A stretch of DNA of 12,044 bases from NCBI GenBank assembly GCA_030447005.1, contig JAUJME010000030.1:1-12044 (forward strand). Direction: 5' to 3'. The position numbers were made by a program, and so were the translations under genes. Origin of the DNA: Solirubrobacteraceae bacterium (lineage in GTDB: Bacteria > Actinomycetota > Thermoleophilia > Solirubrobacterales > Solirubrobacteraceae). The notes under the pieces were generated by a model. It saw only the letters and a program-made list of their open reading frames with translations, did not search any database and was not told where the DNA came from. Every line of letters starts with the position of its first letter. The stretch's first letter is position 1. Positions 10,002 through 12,044 of the stretch are shown piece after piece.

Positions 10002-10007
10002 ACCCTA
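10002..10007 (-). promoter_or_regulatory. Leaderless-type -10 element of the pseudogene
   Basis: On the minus strand TAGGGT ends 6 bases before ATG 9995. A TANNNT box at this spacing is the usual layout of actinobacterial leaderless genes, where transcription starts at the start codon. No Shine-Dalgarno sequence precedes the ATG, which agrees. The promoter appears intact although the gene is broken, and it could feed the protease operon. Confidence 0.45.
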
Positions 10008-10038
10008 GTTGGGGCGGGCCGGGGCGGCGCGCCCGTCG

Positions 10039-10293
10039 CTACTGCCGGTGCTCCTTCATTCCCGTCCACGACCCGAGCGCGCGCTCGATCGCGAGGGCGG
10101 GGACGATGACGGCCAGCAGGATGAGCCCGAGGCCCCCCGCGCCCTCCACGCTCGCGGCGGCGACGACGAGGGCCGCCGTCACGAGGAACACCGCGACCGC
10201 CCGCCACGGGATCTCCTCCAGCCAGTCGCGCAGGGGCTCGGGGCCGGGCTCGGGCTCGCGGCCGGGGCGGGTGTCGATGAGGCCGACGAACAT
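10039..10293 (-). CDS. Small membrane protein, unknown function
   Basis: The 84-aa product has an acidic, Pro-rich N-terminal part (residues 8-28) and two hydrophobic segments, about 32-48 and 52-69, with a short turn around E50-G54. It has a basic tail. I do not recognise a family. ATG 10293 is chosen because residues further upstream in the same open frame are Arg-rich and non-protein-like and run into the neighbouring divergent gene. TAACGT, within the palindrome CGTTAACG (10308-10315), sits 13 bases upstream as a possible -10. It lies 43 bp before the oxidoreductase pseudogene on the same strand. Confidence 0.6.
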   Translation of the reverse strand: MFVGLIDTRPGREPEPGPEPLRDWLEEIPWRAVAVFLVTAALVVAAASVEGAGGLGLILLAVIVPALAIERALGSWTGMKEHRQ

Positions 10294-10457
10294 GGCTGTC
10301 CGACACACGTTAACGCGGGCGCGCGAGAGATGGTCCGGTTCCGGTACCCCGACCTTCGAAAGAGCCGGTTTCGTCGCGCGACCGCCCGGGGATGTTTCTT
10401 CACCACTGAAAACCGGGCGCCGGCCGGGGCAGCCGCGCTCCCTACAAGGAGGCTGTT
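10294..10457. promoter_or_regulatory. Intergenic region between divergent membrane-protein genes
   Basis: This 164-bp gap must hold promoters for both genes. Visible are the palindrome CGTTAACG (10308-10315) and a spaced 7-bp inverted repeat CCGGTTT (10365-10371) / AAACCGG (10410-10416). A perfect AAGGAGG ribosome binding site (10446-10452) lies 5 bases before the GTG at 10458. No confident -35/-10 pair for the plus-strand gene was found. Confidence 0.4.
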
Positions 10458-11291
10458 GTGGCGCTCGACACGACCGAATCCGGAGGGCTTCCGGCTGCTG
10501 CACCGCGCCGGCGGGTCCGCTTTGCGCGGTGGCGGCCGCCCGTCGCCCTGGCCGCAGTGCTGCTCGGGCTGGTCGCGGGTCAGGTGGTGGCGTTCATCGT
10601 CCTCGCGGCCGGCGGCAACCCGTCCGGGGTGGCGGTCGGCATCGGGTTCCTGGCCGCCGATCTGGTGATCCTCGCGGTCGTCCTCGCCTTCGCCCACCGC
10701 GGCGCCGAGCGCCTGACCGCCGGGACGCTGGGGATCCGCCGGGCGCCGTTCTGGCCGGCGCTGGGCTGGAGCGCGGCGATCTTCGCCGCGGTCGGGGGCG
10801 CCGAGGGCCTGTGGGTGACCTTCGTGGCCGGGCCCGAGGGCGGCGGCGGCGGGAGCGGCGGCATCGGCGAGGTGGCCGCGCCGGGCGGCGTCCTCTCCGT
10901 CGTGCTGATCGTCGCCGGCCTGGCGATCACGGCGCCGATCGTCGAGGAGCTGGCGTTCCGCGGCTACCTGTTCCCGGCCCTCACCCGCTGGCGCGGCCCG
11001 TGGATCGCGGCGATCGTCACCGCCCTCCTGTTCGGGGCGGCGCACGTCCTCGTCTACCCGCCCGCCTTCCTGCCCGCGCTGGCGTTCTTCGGCTTCGGCG
11101 CCTGCCTGCTCTTCTGGTTCACGGGCTCGCTGCTGCCGGCGGTCGGCCTGCACGCGCTCAACAACGGGATCGCCGCCGGCGTCATGTTCGGCTGGTCGTG
11201 GCAGATCCCGCTCCTCGGCTTCGGCGCGGCGGTCGTCGCGATCGTGCTGCTGATGCCGCTGGCGCGCGAGCGCGCGCCGCAGATGGCCTGA
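10458..11291 (+). CDS. CPBP-family intramembrane metalloprotease
   Basis: This 277-aa integral membrane protein of the CPBP (type II CAAX prenyl endopeptidase/bacteriocin-immunity) family has the three family motifs. They are EELAFR (E163, E164, R168), FGAAH (H196, the FxxxH motif) and HALNN (H232, N236), which form the metal and catalytic site within the membrane. Several hydrophobic segments are evident: about 28-52, 56-80, 100-124, 145-166, 183-200, 203-226 and 252-270. A Gly-rich loop (128-144) precedes the motif core. GTG is fixed as the start by a perfect AAGGAGG 5 bases upstream. The natural substrate of bacterial members is mostly unknown; no bacteriocin or prenylation gene lies nearby. 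The DUF4190-like gene follows after 40 bp and is probably co-transcribed. Confidence 0.88.
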   Translation: MALDTTESGGLPAAAPRRRVRFARWRPPVALAAVLLGLVAGQVVAFIVLAAGGNPSGVAVGIGFLAADLVILAVVLAFAHRGAERLTAGTLGIRRAPFWPALGWSAAIFAAVGGAEGLWVTFVAGPEGGGGGSGGIGEVAAPGGVLSVVLIVAGLAITAPIVEELAFRGYLFPALTRWRGPWIAAIVTALLFGAAHVLVYPPAFLPALAFFGFGACLLFWFTGSLLPAVGLHALNNGIAAGVMFGWSWQIPLLGFGAAVVAIVLLMPLARERAPQMA

Positions 11292-11331
11292 TCGATCCCG
11301 TACCTCCACGACGCAGAAAGGCAGGAGCACC

Positions 11332-11655
11332 ATGGCAACCCAGACCCCCGTCGCCCCGGTCACCGCCTCACCGATCGACGAGCATCCGCCCCCCGTCCAG
11401 AGCACCGACGGGCGCTCGGGCCGGGCCGTCGCCGCGCTCGTGCTCGGGATCATCGCCATCCCCGCGGCGGTCATGCCGCTCGCCGGCTGGGTCCTCGGCC
11501 TGGTGGCCATCGTCCTCGGACTGACCGCCCGCTCCGACGCCCGGCGCAAGGGCTGTCGCGGCGGGGCGCAGGCGCTGGCCGGCGCGATCTGCGGCGCGCT
11601 CGCCCTGCTGCTCGCCACCGGGATCTTCCTGGTCGGGATGGCCAGCATGGCCTAG
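11332..11655 (+). CDS. DUF4190-like small membrane protein
   Basis: The 107-aa product has a Pro-rich, cytoplasmic-looking N-terminus (1-27), a hydrophobic hairpin-like stretch (about 31-66, SGRAVAALVLGI then GWVLGLVAIVLG), a basic loop (67-77, ARSDARRKG) and a final membrane segment (about 79-103). The pattern of AALVLGI, a small-residue turn, G-x-x-LGxxAIVLG and a basic loop is that of DUF4190 proteins, common in actinobacteria and of unknown function. AGGAG lies 4 bases before the ATG. Located 40 bp after the CPBP protease. Confidence 0.75.
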   Translation: MATQTPVAPVTASPIDEHPPPVQSTDGRSGRAVAALVLGIIAIPAAVMPLAGWVLGLVAIVLGLTARSDARRKGCRGGAQALAGAICGALALLLATGIFLVGMASMA

Positions 11656-11679
11656 ATGGACGCGGGGTAAGCGACCCGC

Positions 11680-12044
11680 ATGCTGCAGACCCCGTCCGAG
11701 ATCAGCCACACGCACCTCATCGCCGGCGACCTCCTCGCCGCTGCCGATCCCGGCGCGGCGGTGGAGGTGACCGACCCCGCCACGGGCGCGGTCATCGCGC
11801 GCATCCCTGCGGGCGGGGCGGCCGACGCCGAGGCGGCGGTGCGCGCGGCCCGCGCCGCGCAGCCCGCCTGGGCGCGGCTCGGCGCGGGCGAGCGCGCGGG
11901 GCTGCTCAAGGCCGGCGCGCGGCGGCTGCGCGAGCACCTCGACGAGATCGCCGAGCTCCAGACCCGCGAGAACGGCAAGCCGCTCTACGACTCGCGCGGC
12001 GGCGTCGAGGCGGGCATCGGCGCGATCGAGCAGTACGCCGAGCT
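11680..12044 (+). CDS. Aldehyde dehydrogenase, N-terminal part (runs off the right edge)
   Basis: The first 121 codons are present. An in-frame TAA at 11668-11670 and no nearer start codon make ATG 11680 a firm start. The sequence shows the opening of the NAD(P)-dependent ALDH superfamily: a family-type beginning (LIAGDLL, 13-19), then VTDPATGAVIARIP (30-43), a helix beginning AEAAVRAARAA (50-60), PAWARLGAGERAGLL (62-76) and TRENGKPLYDSRGGVEAG (95-112). The catalytic Cys and Glu lie beyond the edge. A succinate-semialdehyde or aminoaldehyde dehydrogenase would suit the amino-acid catabolic cluster, but that cluster is 6 kb away with unrelated genes between, so substrate is open. It starts 24 bp after the DUF4190-like gene. 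Confidence 0.85.
   Translation, partial: MLQTPSEISHTHLIAGDLLAAADPGAAVEVTDPATGAVIARIPAGGAADAEAAVRAARAAQPAWARLGAGERAGLLKAGARRLREHLDEIAELQTRENGKPLYDSRGGVEAGIGAIEQYAE

Noticed and set aside
9416..10306. N-terminal extension of the upstream protease to 10306
   Set aside because: The added 297 residues are Arg/Pro/Ser shadow sequence over the oxidoreductase pseudogene; the signal peptide begins at 9415.

Overview
The window is about 12 kb of very GC-rich DNA with strong G/C third-position bias. Its secreted proteases carry Pro-Thr linkers and an Arg-rich C-terminal beta-type domain, and at least one promoter looks leaderless. I infer a high-GC actinobacterium, most likely of the Thermoleophilia/Solirubrobacterales type; there is no rRNA or marker gene to prove it.

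Layout. Positions 1-221 hold a palindromic operator-like site (46-61) and a 57-bp relic of a second ureohydrolase gene on the minus strand (86-142). A secreted protein with calcium-binding RTX-like repeats follows (222-1973, +). Next comes a divergent nitrogen-catabolism cluster: an agmatinase/guanidinobutyrase-family ureohydrolase (2973-2026, -), a nitrilase-superfamily amidase (3008-3790, +) and, overlapping it by one base, an FAD-dependent amino-acid 2-monooxygenase (3790-5493, +). Together the three fit the arginine 2-monooxygenase route: arginine to 4-guanidinobutyramide to 4-guanidinobutyrate to GABA plus urea. A lysine 2-monooxygenase/5-aminovaleramidase pair is the main alternative reading for the oxygenase and amidase. 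An aldehyde dehydrogenase that runs off the right edge (11680-12044, +) could act later in such a route, but it lies 6 kb away.

Positions 5494-5861 contain no gene. They hold a sigma-28-like promoter match, several hairpins with a c-di-GMP-I-riboswitch-like core, and a large hairpin at the end of the protease gene. Two tandem paralogous secreted subtilisin-like proteases follow on the minus strand (9415-7613 and then 7592-5862, 20 bp apart). Upstream of them is a clear pseudogene (9995-9457, -). It joins the first ~40 codons of a YedY-like molybdopterin oxidoreductase to the C-terminal NAD-binding half of a flavin reductase, with a later frameshift; I read it as the scar of a deletion through a two-gene operon. 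A small two-helix membrane protein (10293-10039, -) lies divergent from a CPBP-family intramembrane protease (10458-11291, +) and a DUF4190-like membrane protein (11332-11655, +).

The most notable signals are the arginine-type catabolic trio, the ureohydrolase fossil that differs from the intact gene only at synonymous third positions, the deletion-fusion pseudogene, the C-terminal module shared by three secreted proteins, and the orphan structured noncoding region.
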